Made by a program: the position numbers and the translations under genes. Source: Rebecca billardiae RCC1528 (taxonomy: Eukaryota > Haptophyta). Taken from it: a DNA stretch of 64,000 nucleotides. The notes beneath the pieces were generated by a model, which was not told the origin of the DNA, did no database searches, and was given only the letters and a program-made list of their open reading frames with translations. The stretch lies in contig OZ251222.1 in NCBI GenBank assembly GCA_965240325.2, positions 1,984,001 through 2,048,000 of the forward strand, written 5' to 3'. Of this stretch, positions 8,363 to 19,922 are shown piece by piece; positions within the stretch are counted from its first letter, which is position 1; each line of letters begins with the position of its first letter.

Positions 8363-9900
8363 TCAGACCTCGTCGCGCATGATGGCTTCACGCAGCTCGC
8401 GCGTCAAGTGGTTCATGTACAGCACGTTGTGCAGCGAGCCGAGCGTCGTGTACAGCGGCTCGTGCTGCTTGAAGAGGTGGTGCAGGTACGCGCGTGAGAA
8501 CGGGATCGTCTCCATCTCCGGGTCGATCGGCCGGTGGTCGTCCGCAAACTTCTCCAGCTTGATCTTGAGCGTGCCGGCGCGCGTCATGAGCGTCCCGTGG
8601 CGGCCGAGCCGCGTCGGGTTGCACGAGTCGAACGTGTCCACGCCGAGCGGCACCGCCTCGCGCACCGACTCCTCGTCCGCGATGCCGAGCAGGTGGTTGG
8701 GCTTGTCCGCGGGCAGCAGCGGCATCAGATACCGCAGCAGCTCGAACATCTCCAAGCGGTCCTTGCCCAGCGAGCCGCCGACGGCGAAGCCGTCGAAGGG
8801 GAGCGACGCGAGGTACTCGATGGAGAGGCGCCGAAGCTCGCGGTCCGTCCCGCCGTGCACCACGCCGTACATCGCCTGCTGCCTCGGGTCCTGCAGGTGG
8901 CGGCGCAGCGAGCGCGCCATCCAGCGGTGTGAGAGCCACACGCTCTGCCGCAGCCGCTCCTCCGAGATGTGGTACGGCGGCAGCTCGTCGAGCGGGATGA
9001 TGATGTCCGAGCCGAAGGCCTTCTGCGCGTCGACGGTCGACTCGGGCGAGAGGAAGATCTCGCGGTGGTCCAGGTACGAGCGGAAGCGCACGCCGTGCTC
9101 GGAGACGGACAGGACGGTGCCACGGCCCGTCTCCGAGTCCTGGTTGCGCTTGCGGCGCGACTTGAGCTCGCGGCCCTCCTCCTCCGCGCACGCGTTGGCG
9201 AGGGAGAAGACCTGGAAGCCGCCCGAGTCGGTGATGATCGGCATCGTCTGCGGGTGGCTCATGAACTTGTGCAGCCCGCCCGCGCGCGCCACCACCTCCG
9301 GCCCCGGGTGCACCAGCAGGTGGTACGTGTTGCAGAACATGAGCTGCACGCCCGCCTCCTGCGCCTGCTGGCTCGTCAGGCCCTTGAGCGCGCCGTTGGT
9401 GCCGACGGGCACGAAGCACGGGGTGTCGATGACGCCGTGCGGCGTCACGATCCGGCCCACGCGCGCGCGCGAGCCCGGCTTGCGAGACGCGTGCACGAGC
9501 TCGAAGCGGAAGAAGTCGCGCGGCGCGTACGGTGGGAACGCGGACGGCGGCGGCGGCGGCGTCATCGGGTCGAAGGTGAGCGCGCGCTGCCGCTTGCGCT
9601 GCTTGCGCTCGTCAGGGCTCACGTAGTACTCGCCCGTCAGTTGCAGGTGCTGCGTCGAGGGGCAGAGGCGCGGGAGGCGCCGCAGGCATGCGCGTGAGTC
9701 ACAGCGGCGAGGCCTTCAGTCGGAGCGCGCGCGCACACCTCTTGCTTGAGCCTGAGCAGCTCGCGCAGCGCAGCAGCTGCTTGCTTCGCCTCGTCTTCAC
9801 CGCTTGCCTTCGCATCCCGCACGCGCTGGGCCTGCGCGCCGATCCGTGCGATGCAATCATCCACCTGCGCCTTCCAGTCCCAGGAGGCACCGGCCGCCAT
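8363..9900 (-). CDS. Queuine tRNA-ribosyltransferase with N-terminal WHEP domain
   Basis: Two exons: 9900-9739 and 9649-8363, with an 89-nt intron (GTGTGC...GCAG, phase 0). Predicted length 482 aa. Exon 1 with the splice gives VRDAKASG...LLRLKQEHLQLTGEYYV, a good match to the WHEP helical hairpin of aminoacyl-tRNA synthetases. The rest is a TGT barrel that swaps guanine-34 for queuine or preQ1: TDSGGFQVFSL carries one catalytic Asp, VVHGGTDRELR and FAVGGSLGK line the site, and FDSCNPTRLGRHG holds the second Asp. The usual zinc-binding C-x-C-x2-C segment is replaced by PEMETIPFSRAYL, although the fourth ligand region (GSLHN) keeps its His. An insertion of about 30 residues after FSLANAC and the C-terminal ending recall chlamydial TGTs from memory. 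The frame beginning with GTG at 9622 is not the start; exon 1 supplies the ATG. Confidence 0.9.
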
Positions 9901-11444
9901 GTCTTTTATTCGCGCGCTGAGTCACGTGTCGAGCGCGACGATGAACAATTGCCGGAATTCATTTTCGGTGCGCTTATTATATATATATTTAACGACGTGG
10001 CAGCATCGGACAAGCGTCAGGCTCAGAGTGCAACAGACACATAGAATGCGTCCGCGCCTTCCGTCCAGGTCAGACAGTGCGCCACCCGCAGCCCTGCCCC
10101 CCTACGGGAGCGGGGCCGGGATGGAGCACCGCCTCGGCCTGGGGCACGCGGCGGCGACGGCAGATGCCGCCGCGGCCGAGCGCCTTCCGGAGCACTTGGA
10201 TGAGGGTGAGGTCGTAGTCGATGTCGCCGCCCGCCGACCTAGCGGCGAGCAGCTCCGGCAAGCGGCAGCCGCGGCTGTCGCCCCCGTGCGCCCGCGTGGG
10301 CGCCTGGATGAGGATGAGGTCGTAGTACGCGTCGCCGCGCGCCGGCCAAGCGGCGCGCAGCTGCAGAAGAGGGGCTTGGAGAGTGAGCGCGCCGCCTAGC
10401 GCGCTCTGGGCGATGAAGCAGATGAGGTGGTAGTCGATGTCGCAGCCCAGCCCGCCGGCGGGCTGCTGCAGATGCAGTGCTTGATGCTGGGAAACCTGGC
10501 CCCTGGGCGCGTCACACCCCGCACCCCCTGCCCCACCTAGGGTGGAGCGAAGGGCACGGAGGAGGCCAGCGCCAAGGGCCAGATGGGTGCAGCGGCGTCC
10601 ACCTGCTGCATCGCCCCCCGAGGCGATGCAGCCGGCGGCCGGCTGGAGAAAGAGGGTGCCAGTGCCTATCCCGGACCCGCTGCGTGTGGTTGATCTCCGC
10701 GTGCACGTGCCAGCGCAGAGCAGTCGAATCGAACGTCGCGGGGTCAGCTGGCGACCCGCGCGCTCGGCCCGCCCGCCGCGAGACACTCCTGGCGGTGCCC
10801 CACCGAGTCCCCGGGAAGGGGGAGCCGGCCGAGGGCCCGTCGGCCGCCGAAGCGACCGGCTGAGCCGGGACAACCTGAAGGGCGCGTGGGGAAAGGCGGC
10901 ATGCCTCGTCGCAGGTCCGTGCCCAGTTGCTGTTGGCAATGAACGGTGGCAGAACCCGGCCCCACGCGCACGCATCCATGGAGGCTCGCAGGCAGGCAGG
11001 CCGAGCGCGCTGGCCGCGCTCGTGCCGCCACCCACGCCGCGTCCGACTGGCTCTGCGAGGGCCAGCGCGTGCGCACGAAGGGAGGAAGAAGTGGTCGTAG
11101 AGGTCGTAGAACTAGTCGTAGTCATGTCGCAGCCAAGCAGGAGTGCCGCGAGGCCGACGAGCGCGCAGGAGATTGCCGAAGATGAGCATGGGGGAGCACC
11201 ACAGGCATGCGGCCCCCGCCCCACCAGCCCCGTGTGCTTCGCACCCGGGGCCAGCGAGCGGGGCGGGGGCCGCGTCGGCGGGCACCATCGCGACGTCGCC
11301 AAGGCGATATATATATGGGCTAAAATGGCTAAATCACCCCGTGGCCGTGGCCCGTCGCCTTCGGGCTCGGCCCTTCGGTTGGCGGTAGCGCAGACTCGGG
11401 CAGGCAGTGTGCATCGAAGCATGGCCTACGGCGTGACTATCGCC
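9901..11444. other. No convincing gene; weak repeats
   Basis: A 9,901-10,045 AT-containing segment (TTATTATATATATATTTAA near 9,975) probably serves the TGT gene's 5' side. From 10,046 long open frames exist on both strands, but they are compositionally biased and show no family motif. A weak repeat lies at 10,200-10,460 (listed separately), and a GTCGTAG-rich run at 11,090-11,125. CGATATATATATGG lies at 11,304-11,318. Confidence 0.45.
10200..10460. repeat. Three degenerate repeats of about 105-110 bp
   Basis: GAGGTCGTAGTCGATGTCGC (10,210), a diverged copy at 10,315 and another at 10,425 each precede a GC-rich tail ending in CAGCTCC, CAGCTGCAG or GCTGCTGCAG. Read on the minus strand they give GGDIDYDLTLIQ, RGDAYYDLILIQ and GCDIDYHLICFI. 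The residue pattern is conserved better than chance would suggest, so an exon of an unrecognised minus-strand gene cannot be excluded. Confidence 0.45.
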
Positions 11445-12976
11445 TCAGCATTGGCGGTGGTTTGCCGGGACCGGAGCCGTCGCGAAAGCGTGCGCCACGA
11501 GATCGGCTACCTCCGGATGCCTCGGCACGAAGTGGTCGCTCACGTAGGAGCACGTGGGGTGGACGAGCCAGCCCTCGGTGCGCGCGTGCGCAAACGCCGC
11601 CTTGGCGAGAGTCGCCGCGTGGCCCTGCCGCCGGTGCGCGCGCGGTGTGCCCGAATGCCACAGCTCCATCACCGTCACGCTTGCCTTGCCGACCCGCCGC
11701 TTCCCCAGCTTGTAGCACAGCTCGGACTCGGAGCCATCTCCATGCGCGAGCACGAAGCGGCGCGTGCGCACGTCGTGCTCGGGCGCGGCGGCGCGCGGCG
11801 CCAAACTGTGGTCCGCACGTGCGGCCGCGGCCGCTGGCGCGAGGGGTGGCGCAGCCTCTGCCGAGCCTGTTGGGCTGGCGTCGGGCACGACCGCGTCCTC
11901 GCGCTCGCTCGCGGACGGCGCGGCCTCCTGCCCGGCCACGCCCGCGCCGTCGAGACGCGCGCCCTCCGCGTCGTCACTCAGCGGCGCGCCGGAGGCTGAA
12001 GCCCAGGGCTCGCGGTGCGCGCGCTTGGTCGGCGGCGCCTCCGCACTCGTCGTCCACGCGAGCGGGGGCGGCGCGGCGACGGCGGCGGGAGTCGGAGGCG
12101 CCTCGCTCCCCTCGCGTGACGGCGTGCTCTCGATCGCCATCGACGCCAGCTCGACCGGCGCGGGCAGCCCGGGCGGCCCAGCGCTGTTGACGCCCTCCCC
12201 ATCGCTTGGGGCCTCGGCCACCGGTGGCGCAGCCGCGGCGGCGCCGGCGTGCACGCGTGCGCGCTTGTGCGAGGCGTGCGGTGGCGCGTGCGCCAACGCT
12301 CCGCCCGCCGCGCGGCGCGGCAGCGCCATGTGCAGGATCTCGTCCAGGCAGACGCGGCCGTAGCAGAAGGAGCGCCCCCCCTTCTCCTTGCGCTGCAGCG
12401 CGCGCGCAAACGCCTGCATCGAGCGCAGCAGCGCCGCCTCCTCGAAGAGCCAGAGCGAGCGGATCATCTTGGCGAGGCGCACGTCCCACTGCGTCCAGCC
12501 CATGCCGTCCTCGCGCGGCTCGACGCGCGTCGCGCGCTCCGCGTCCCAGCCCCACGCGCGCGCGCAGAGGGTGACGGCCTCCCGGTAGCCAGACAGCCAC
12601 TCCTGGTCGGCTCGGAGCTTGGCCACGTCGGCCTCGCAGCGCACGTTGAACTGCGGATGGGAGCCGTCGTCGATGGGGAACATCCACCAGTCGAAGTGGT
12701 CGTTGTGGATCTTGTCCCACTTTGCCTGCGCAGCCGCCGCGCACCGCGCGCCGGCGCGTGCGCGTGCCACGGGCTGTGAGCGATCTGGAGCCCGTCGCAG
12801 CCAACTCGCCGCGCGCGCGCGGGCGCGTGCAGGCTGCGCCGACTGACCTCGGCGGCGTGCTTGCGGAAGATGCTGAGATGCTTGCGCTGCTTGGCTTTGA
12901 AGGCCTCGGTCCGCAGAGGCTCCAGCGGGCGCCGGGGCGCCGCGCGCTCCCACAGAGGCGGGCGAACGACGACCAT
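11445..12976 (-). CDS. GNAT-like (Acetyltransf_CG type) protein with novel N-terminal domain
   Basis: Two exons: 12976-12848 and 12725-11445; 122-nt intron (GTCAGT...GCAG, phase 0); 469 aa. Start at the ATG giving MVVVRPPLWERAAPRRPLEP. Residues of about 44-190 form a Trp-rich conserved-looking region (AKWDKIHNDHFDWWMFPID, YREAVTLCARAWGWD, MIRSLWLFEEAALLRSMQ) that I cannot assign to a named family. A disordered Ala/Pro-rich linker follows. Residues of about 385-465 match the small GNAT-like fold of NATD1/YjdJ proteins: RRQGHAATLAKAAFAHARTE, then HPTCSYVSDHFVPRHPEVAD. These proteins bind acyl-CoA in principle, but substrates are unknown. It is head to head with NOP14, 156 bp between ATGs. Confidence 0.75.
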
Positions 12977-13132
12977 CGTGAAGCGCTCGCGAGTGACGGT
13001 TGACTCCAGCGCGCACCAGGGAGCACGCTCGCCAAGTCCCCTGCTCCGCTGAGCGACCAAGCCTGGCTGGCTGGCTGCGCCGGCGTGCAAGAAAGCCTGC
13101 ACGTGGCCCGTGGCGCATCACGGACGGGCGCG
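12977..13132. promoter_or_regulatory. Bidirectional 5' region, GNAT-like / NOP14
   Basis: 156 bp between the ATGs of two divergent genes. GC-rich with a GGCTGGCTGGC repeat near 13,062. No TATA or other standard box was recognised. Confidence 0.45.
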
Positions 13133-14392
13133 ATGGGCGGAAAGAAGCGCTCCGCGCGCGCCCTGCTCTCGAGCGGCAGTGTGCCGTCGCAGAGCCCATT
13201 CGAGTACATGCACGCGCGTCAGAAGCACAGCGTCCTCGGCCGGCGCGTGAAGGGCACCTCGGTCAACGTCGCGCAGGCGCGCGCGCGCGGGATGGAGAAC
13301 CGGCAGCGCACGCTCGCGCCCGAGCTCGAGCGCGAGGGGCGGACGAGCGTCTTCCGCGACGAGCGGTTCGGCGAGCAGGACGGCGGGATGGAGCTCGACG
13401 ACAAGATGCTCGGCCGGTACATGCTCGCCAAGCGCGCCAAGACGTCCGGCCGCAAGAGCCGGTTCACGCTCGGCGACGACGACGGCGATGCTGACGCGGA
13501 CGCGGCCCTGACGCACCTGGGACAGCGGCTCGGCGACGACAACATGCGCGAATGGGACGCGCCAGACGACGACGAGGAGGAGGACCGCGAGCGATCGCTC
13601 GGCTCCGCCGCGTACGTGCGCGCGCTCAACTTTGGCGGCGGCGACTCGGCCGCGGGCGCGGACGACGGCTCGCAGCAGCCGCCAAAGAGCCGGCAGGAGG
13701 TGATGGACGAGATCATCGCCAAGTCCAAGTTCCACCGCGCGGAGCGCGCGAAGGCCAAGCTCGAGCAGACCGACACGATCGCCCGCCTCGACGCCGACTT
13801 TGGCGACATTCGCGCGCTCCTCTCCGCCCACATGGCGCCGACGGCGCGCGAGCAGCGCGAGCAGTCGACGGCGCGCGCGACCGCTGCGGCCGCGGAGCGG
13901 GCGGCGGAGGCGGCGGCGGCGGGGGGCGAGGAGGCGGTGTCAAAGGCGACCGTGCGCACACTGCCGCCCAAGCAGCGCCCGCAGGCTGCGAGCCAGCCGC
14001 CCGCGCGCGCGGCCGCGGACGACGACGCGGCCGCGCGCTCGGCCGCGCCGCCCGCCGGCCCGGCGCCCGAGCCGAGCCGCGCGCCGCGCGCATCGGCAGA
14101 CAAGTACGACGACTTTGAGCAACTCTCGCGCGAGCTCGGGCTGCAGTCGCGGGCTCGGCCGGCCGAGCGGCTCCGCTCCGAGGCGGAGAAGCTCGAGGCG
14201 GAGGCCGAGCGCCTCTCGCGACTCGAGGCGGAGCGGCGCGCGCGCATGCGCGGCGAGGGCGGCGCGGACGGCGCCGCGCTCGGTGCCGTCGGGTCGGCCG
14301 GCCGGGCGCTGACCGACGACGATCTCGAGGTGAACTACGTTCTCGAGGGCGAGGGCGAGGGCGAGGAGGCCGACGACGACGGCGACGATGAA

Positions 14393-14437
<45 letters not shown>

Positions 14438-16194
14438 GACGACGACGAGCTGGACGAGGACGAGCCGCGCCCGCTGCCGCGCTCTGCCGAGGAGGCTGCG
14501 GACGCACCGCCCACGCGCGCTGCCGCCGCCGCCGCGGCCGAGACGGCGGAGGCGCGCGCTGCGGGCGAGGGCGCGGGCGCGGACGAGCTTCCCTACACGC
14601 CGCGCGCGCCGAGCACCGCCGCCGAGCTCGACGCCCTCCTCGCGCTCGCGCGCGGCTCCGCGCCGCGCGAGCAGCTGCTGCTGAACCGCGTACTCGCCAC
14701 GCACCACGTCAAGCTGTCTGTTGACAATCGGCCGAGGATGGCGGCCCTCTTCTCGCTGCTGCTCGGCCGGTTCAGCGCGCTGGCGGGCGCGCCGCCCGTG
14801 CCGCTGCGCTCGCTCGACGCGATGTGCGCGCCGCTCTTCACGCTGTGCCAGATGATGCCGATGGTCGCCTCGGAGCGCGCCAAGGCTGTTGTTGCTGAGC
14901 TGGGCGCGGCCGTGCAGCGGCGGGCGCGGCGCGAGGCGAGGCGCGACGCGGCGGCGCGGGCGGGGCCGGCGGGATGCACGGCGCTCACGCCGGCTGAGCT
15001 GCTGCTCGTCAAGCTGCTCGCCCTCCTGTACCCCGTGAGCGACCGCCGCCACCCCGTCTGCACGCCGTGCACGCTGCTGCTCGGCGCGGGCTGCGCCGCG
15101 CTCGGCCGCGCGCGCGCTCGCACGCTCGAGACGCCACTGCTCGCGCTGGCTCACGCGGCCCTGCTGCTCCACTACTGCGCGGCCGAGGGCGCGGAGCGCG
15201 TCGCGCCCGAGCTGGCGCCGTGCGTCGTGCGCGCGGCGCGCGGGCTCGCGCGCGCCGCGCGCGCGCGCGCACGCCTCGCAGCCCACGCCGGCCACGCGCC
15301 AGCGCGCCGCAGGGCCCTGTCCGATCATCTCGCTGACGGCCTGCGCGACGCGCGCGCGGCGAATGTCGAGGGGGCGTCGGCCGACGAGGGCGGCGCGCTC
15401 GGCGTGCTGCTGGACGGCGCCGAGGCGTTCGCCGCGCTCGCGACCGAGCTGCGTGGCGCGTACGCCGAGAGCGCCGCCGCGCCCGAGCTGCTCGGCGGGC
15501 TGGCCACGGCCGCGGCCGCGCTCGCGGCTTCGCTCGCGCAGCTCGGCGGCGGCGCGGCGGCGCGCGCGGCGACGCGCGTTGGCGGCGCCGCCGATGCGCT
15601 GTCGTCCGCACTCGCGAGCGCCGCGGCCGCCCGGCGGCCGCTCGCGCTGCACCGGCGCGCGCCGGTGCCGCTGCGCCTGCTCGAGCCGCAGTTCGACGAG
15701 AAGCTCGACCTCGACCACCCCGCCCGCGGCCTCGGTCCCGAGGAGGCGGCCGAGCTCAAGGCGGGCGCCCGACACGATCCGGACGCGGAGCGGGAGCTGC
15801 GCGCGCGCGCGCGGCTGCGGCGCGAGCACAAGGCCGAGCAGAAGGCGGCGGCGAGGGAGCTGCGCAAGGACGCGGCGTTCGTCGCCGGGCGCCGGCGCGA
15901 GCAGAAGGCCAAGCTCGACGCCGAGCTCGACGCCTCGCAGCGCCGGGTGCGCGCCCCGCCGTGCCCCGCGCTCGGTTGGCCAGCCCGTCCGCGCGCTGCC
16001 ACTGCGACCGGTGCCGCGTCCGCTGCGCGCCGGGCGCGCGGGCTCGCGCCCAGCCCCGCTCACTCTGACCCGCGCTGCGGCGTGCGTGCCCCCGTGGGTC
16101 CCGTGTGCAGGCCCGCGCGATCCTCGAGGACCAGGAGTCCGGCTTCAAGACGATGCTGCAGGACAGGAAGAAAGCGCTCAAGGCGAAGCTCTGA
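13133..16194 (+). CDS. NOP14: Nucleolar protein 14 (NOP14), small-subunit processome
   Basis: Two exons: 13133-15946 and 16111-16194; 164-nt intron (GTGCGC...GCAG, phase 0); 965 aa. The start MGGKKRSARA is preferred over the in-frame upstream ATG-like codons because NOP14 proteins begin with a short Lys/Arg leader. The N-terminus shows the family block NPFEYMHARQKH-like (SPFEYMHARQKHSVLGRR), then MENRQRTL, GRTSVFRDERFGE and a DDKMLGRYMLAKR block. The middle contains an acidic stretch with 14 consecutive Asp and the conserved AELDALLALARG. The C-terminus LRREHKAEQKAAARELRKDAAFVA, EQKAKLDAELDASQRRARAIL and a final GFKTMLQDRKKALKAKL are typical. The family acts in 18S rRNA processing with NOC4 in the nucleolus. 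The small last exon would be missed without the splice. Confidence 0.92.
14393..14434 (+). repeat. (GAC)14 coding microsatellite in NOP14
   Basis: Fourteen GAC codons in a row encode poly-Asp inside the acidic region of NOP14, so length change here would keep the frame. Confidence 0.95.
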
Positions 16195-17339
16195 GCGCAA
16201 CCGAGCGGCGCGCGCGCGGCGCCGCAGCGCGGAGCAGGTGCGGGCGCGCTTCGCTCGCGCCTGCGCGCGCGCCAAGCGCACCTCGTGTGCCGCACGGGGG
16301 AAAGGGGGAGGCGGCGCCAGCTCTGCAGCAGCGGGCACGCACGCCGGCGCGCCGTAGACCATGGCCGCGCCCGGCACAGCCGCTGCTGCGACAGCACGCA
16401 CGGCGAGTCGAGAGCACGCACACGGGCGCTGGGGCCCCGGCAAGGCGCTCGCACCGCGGGCCGCTGCGCCGGGGGATGCCACGAACACACGAGCTTGCCT
16501 CCTTCGGGAGCGGGGCGGTCGGCGCCCATGGTCGTAGCCTGTCACTCGCACGAGAAGGTGCACGGCTCTCCACGCTCGTGCGCACGAGCCCTCGCTCGTC
16601 GCGGCCTGTCTACACACCGCGGCCACGGAGTCGTGGGGTCCGCGGCTGCATGCAGGCCCACACCATTGCGCGCGGCCGCGCGCGCGCGCCGCTGCTGCGC
16701 GGTCTGCCCATCTCGCATCCGCCGGTCGGCGCCCAGCTCGCTCCTGACACAGCCGACGATGGCCCGTGCCCGCGCCGCAGGCTAGGCCGACTTCGCTTGC
16801 GACGCATGCAGCTCGTGCCGCGCTGATGATCATGATTGGGCCGACTGCTCGCCAGGCTGTGTGACGTGGGCGCCGGCGCATGGTTCAGGTTGGCGACGGC
16901 CGCCTGATGATCGGTACTCTCAAGTTCTGCTGTACAGCCTGTCGCAGGCTGCACTGTTATAAGTATAGAGAGAGAGAGAGAGAGAGAGAGAGTGACTGGT
17001 GACTGCTGATCGGATGCCGCATCGATCATCAGCATATCATCATTACCAAAGAATGGACTCAGGGACGAGGGTGATGACTATTATTGACGTCGTCAGACCA
17101 CGGGACCGGCGACTCCCGAAACCGTCGGATGTTTGCATGACTACGACCGCCGGGCGCGCTGTCCGGGCAGTCACAATGCTGTGCCACCTCCGCGAACAGT
17201 TGCAACTCACCGCAAGCACGGTCTGCTGCGCAGTCCTCATCTCTCAGGTGTGTCACTGGAATCCGTGAAGTAGCCGAGCGAGTCGTCACCATCACTGCAA
17301 AATAATAAATAGGGGGTTGGGGCTCGCGTCGAGCAAGTC
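16195..17339. other. Gene-free stretch with (AG)n
   Basis: Convergent 3' region between NOP14 and the Sel1 gene. Frames here are biased shadows with no recognisable motif. Around 16,967-16,992 lies an (AG)13 microsatellite, and the following 300 bp are lower in GC. Confidence 0.5.
16967..16992. repeat. (AG)13 microsatellite
   Basis: Perfect AG dinucleotide run. Confidence 0.95.
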
Positions 17340-17915
17340 TCAGCCGCGCGCGAAGGCGAAGAACGGATCGACAGCACACGGGATGCCGCCATTCACGACC
17401 GCCTTGCCCAGACGTGCCTCCTCGGCAGACACCTCGCGCTCGCCGGCCTTCGACCACCACATCGCAGCTTGCACAAAGTCTTGCTGCACGCCAAACCCGT
17501 TGGCGTAGCAGTTCCCCAGGCCCGTCTGCGCGACGCTCACCCCTTGGTTTGCCGCAAGCTGCCACCACCTGAAAGCCTCTGACCAGTCGCGCTGGGCGAC
17601 GCCGCGCCCGTTTGCGTAGCAGTTGCCAAGCCCCGCCTGCGCGAGGGCGACGTTGGATGCGGCGGCCTGCCTGAGCCAGCGCACCCCCTCGGCATCGTCC
17701 CGCTCGACCCCTTCCCCGTTCAGGTAAGATACGCCAAGGTCGTACGCACCTTGCGGGTCACCGCGCATGGCGGCCTCCCGAAACTGCTGTGCTGCCGCCA
17801 CGAGCTCCTCGCGCGATACGTACTCGCGCACGATATTGATGACTATCGGCCCATCGTCACCATCGTCACCACTCTCGTCGTCGCTTAATCCAGATTTCGA
17901 CGGCGGCGCCCACAT
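17340..17915 (-). CDS. Sel1-like repeat protein
   Basis: 191-aa single-exon ORF with an ATG start. After an acidic N-terminus (DDESGDDGDDG) come Sel1 repeats of about 36 residues, each with the A-x2-G-L-G-x-C-Y/L-N-G pattern: AAYDLG-type (GAYDLGVSYLNGEGVERDD), AQAGLGNCYANGRGVAQRD and AQTGLGNCYANGFGVQQDF, with linkers such as EAFRWWQLAANQG. Sel1 repeats form a TPR-like solenoid that binds proteins, for example in ER-associated degradation or signalling. The last repeat is degenerate and the protein is short; no catalytic domain, signal peptide or membrane segment was seen. Partner unknown. Confidence 0.85.
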   Translation of the reverse strand: MWAPPSKSGLSDDESGDDGDDGPIVINIVREYVSREELVAAAQQFREAAMRGDPQGAYDLGVSYLNGEGVERDDAEGVRWLRQAAASNVALAQAGLGNCYANGRGVAQRDWSEAFRWWQLAANQGVSVAQTGLGNCYANGFGVQQDFVQAAMWWSKAGEREVSAEEARLGKAVVNGGIPCAVDPFFAFARG

Positions 17916-18663
17916 GGCCGTGAGCTCACGTCCGCGACTGCGCGGCTGAAAGCGGCTCCCGCCTTTCCTCCTCTACCCGTCTACGACAGAAACGCGCGAT
18001 GGTTTTCCATCGGATCACGATTTCCCCGGCAGCTTCGGAAGCTGTCACGTCGTTGTTCTCCCGCCCGAATTCTGAAATCTCCCTGTGTGCGACAGCCGCG
18101 TGTCGCGTAAGCGCGGGCGCGCCCGCCCAACCAGCGAGCAGAAGAAGATTGCCAGAAGATCTCAAAACGACGCGCGGAAAAAATCGGCCCCACAGCTACC
18201 GCATTAAATACGATTCGGGGCCCGATCGACCGTGGCCATGGGTATGATACACGTCGGCGTGACTTGAATCAAGGCGGCACCGCTGCGCCCACAGCAGCGG
18301 CGGCCGCGCCGCCAGCGTGCCGCGCAGAGGGCGAGCTACAGGCGCGTCGTTTGGTTCGCCCGCGCCGCGGCCGGCGCGGCCCTGCCCCTCCAGCGGCGAC
18401 CCGTCGCGCTGGCGCCCCCGGCTCCCCCACCCTCCCCAGCCCGCGGACGCGCCGTACATCCGCGTCGTCGCCGAGTGCGTGTCGGGCGCACATATCGCCG
18501 CCGCCCGCCTGCTCGTCGACCGCATGACGAAGAACCCACCACCATCCGGCGAGGGTCGGCCTCACCGATGGCGCTGCTGCCCGCAGCACGCATGCTGCCC
18601 GGGCGCGTGGCCCCTCCGACACCCGCTGCCTGTCAAGCGCGCTCGTCGCAGCGCCCAGCCCGC
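17916..18663. other. Spacer between Sel1 gene and ARF
   Basis: The 17,916-18,250 part is of mixed GC and should contain the Sel1 promoter. From 18,250 to 18,663 it is GC-rich 3'-flank of ARF. A plus-strand segment around 18,440-18,540 reads PADAPYIRVVAECVSGAHIA, which looks protein-like, but I found no start, continuation or family. Confidence 0.35.

Positions 18664-19922
<1,259 letters not shown>

Noticed and set aside
9601-9622. GTG start for the TGT at 9,622
   Set aside because: The spliced upstream exon supplies an ATG and completes a WHEP domain, which a GTG start would remove.
10070-11422. 450-aa minus-strand ORF and 485-aa plus-strand ORF opposite it
   Set aside because: Biased composition, no recognisable motif apart from the weak repeat, no splice-consistent conserved neighbour.
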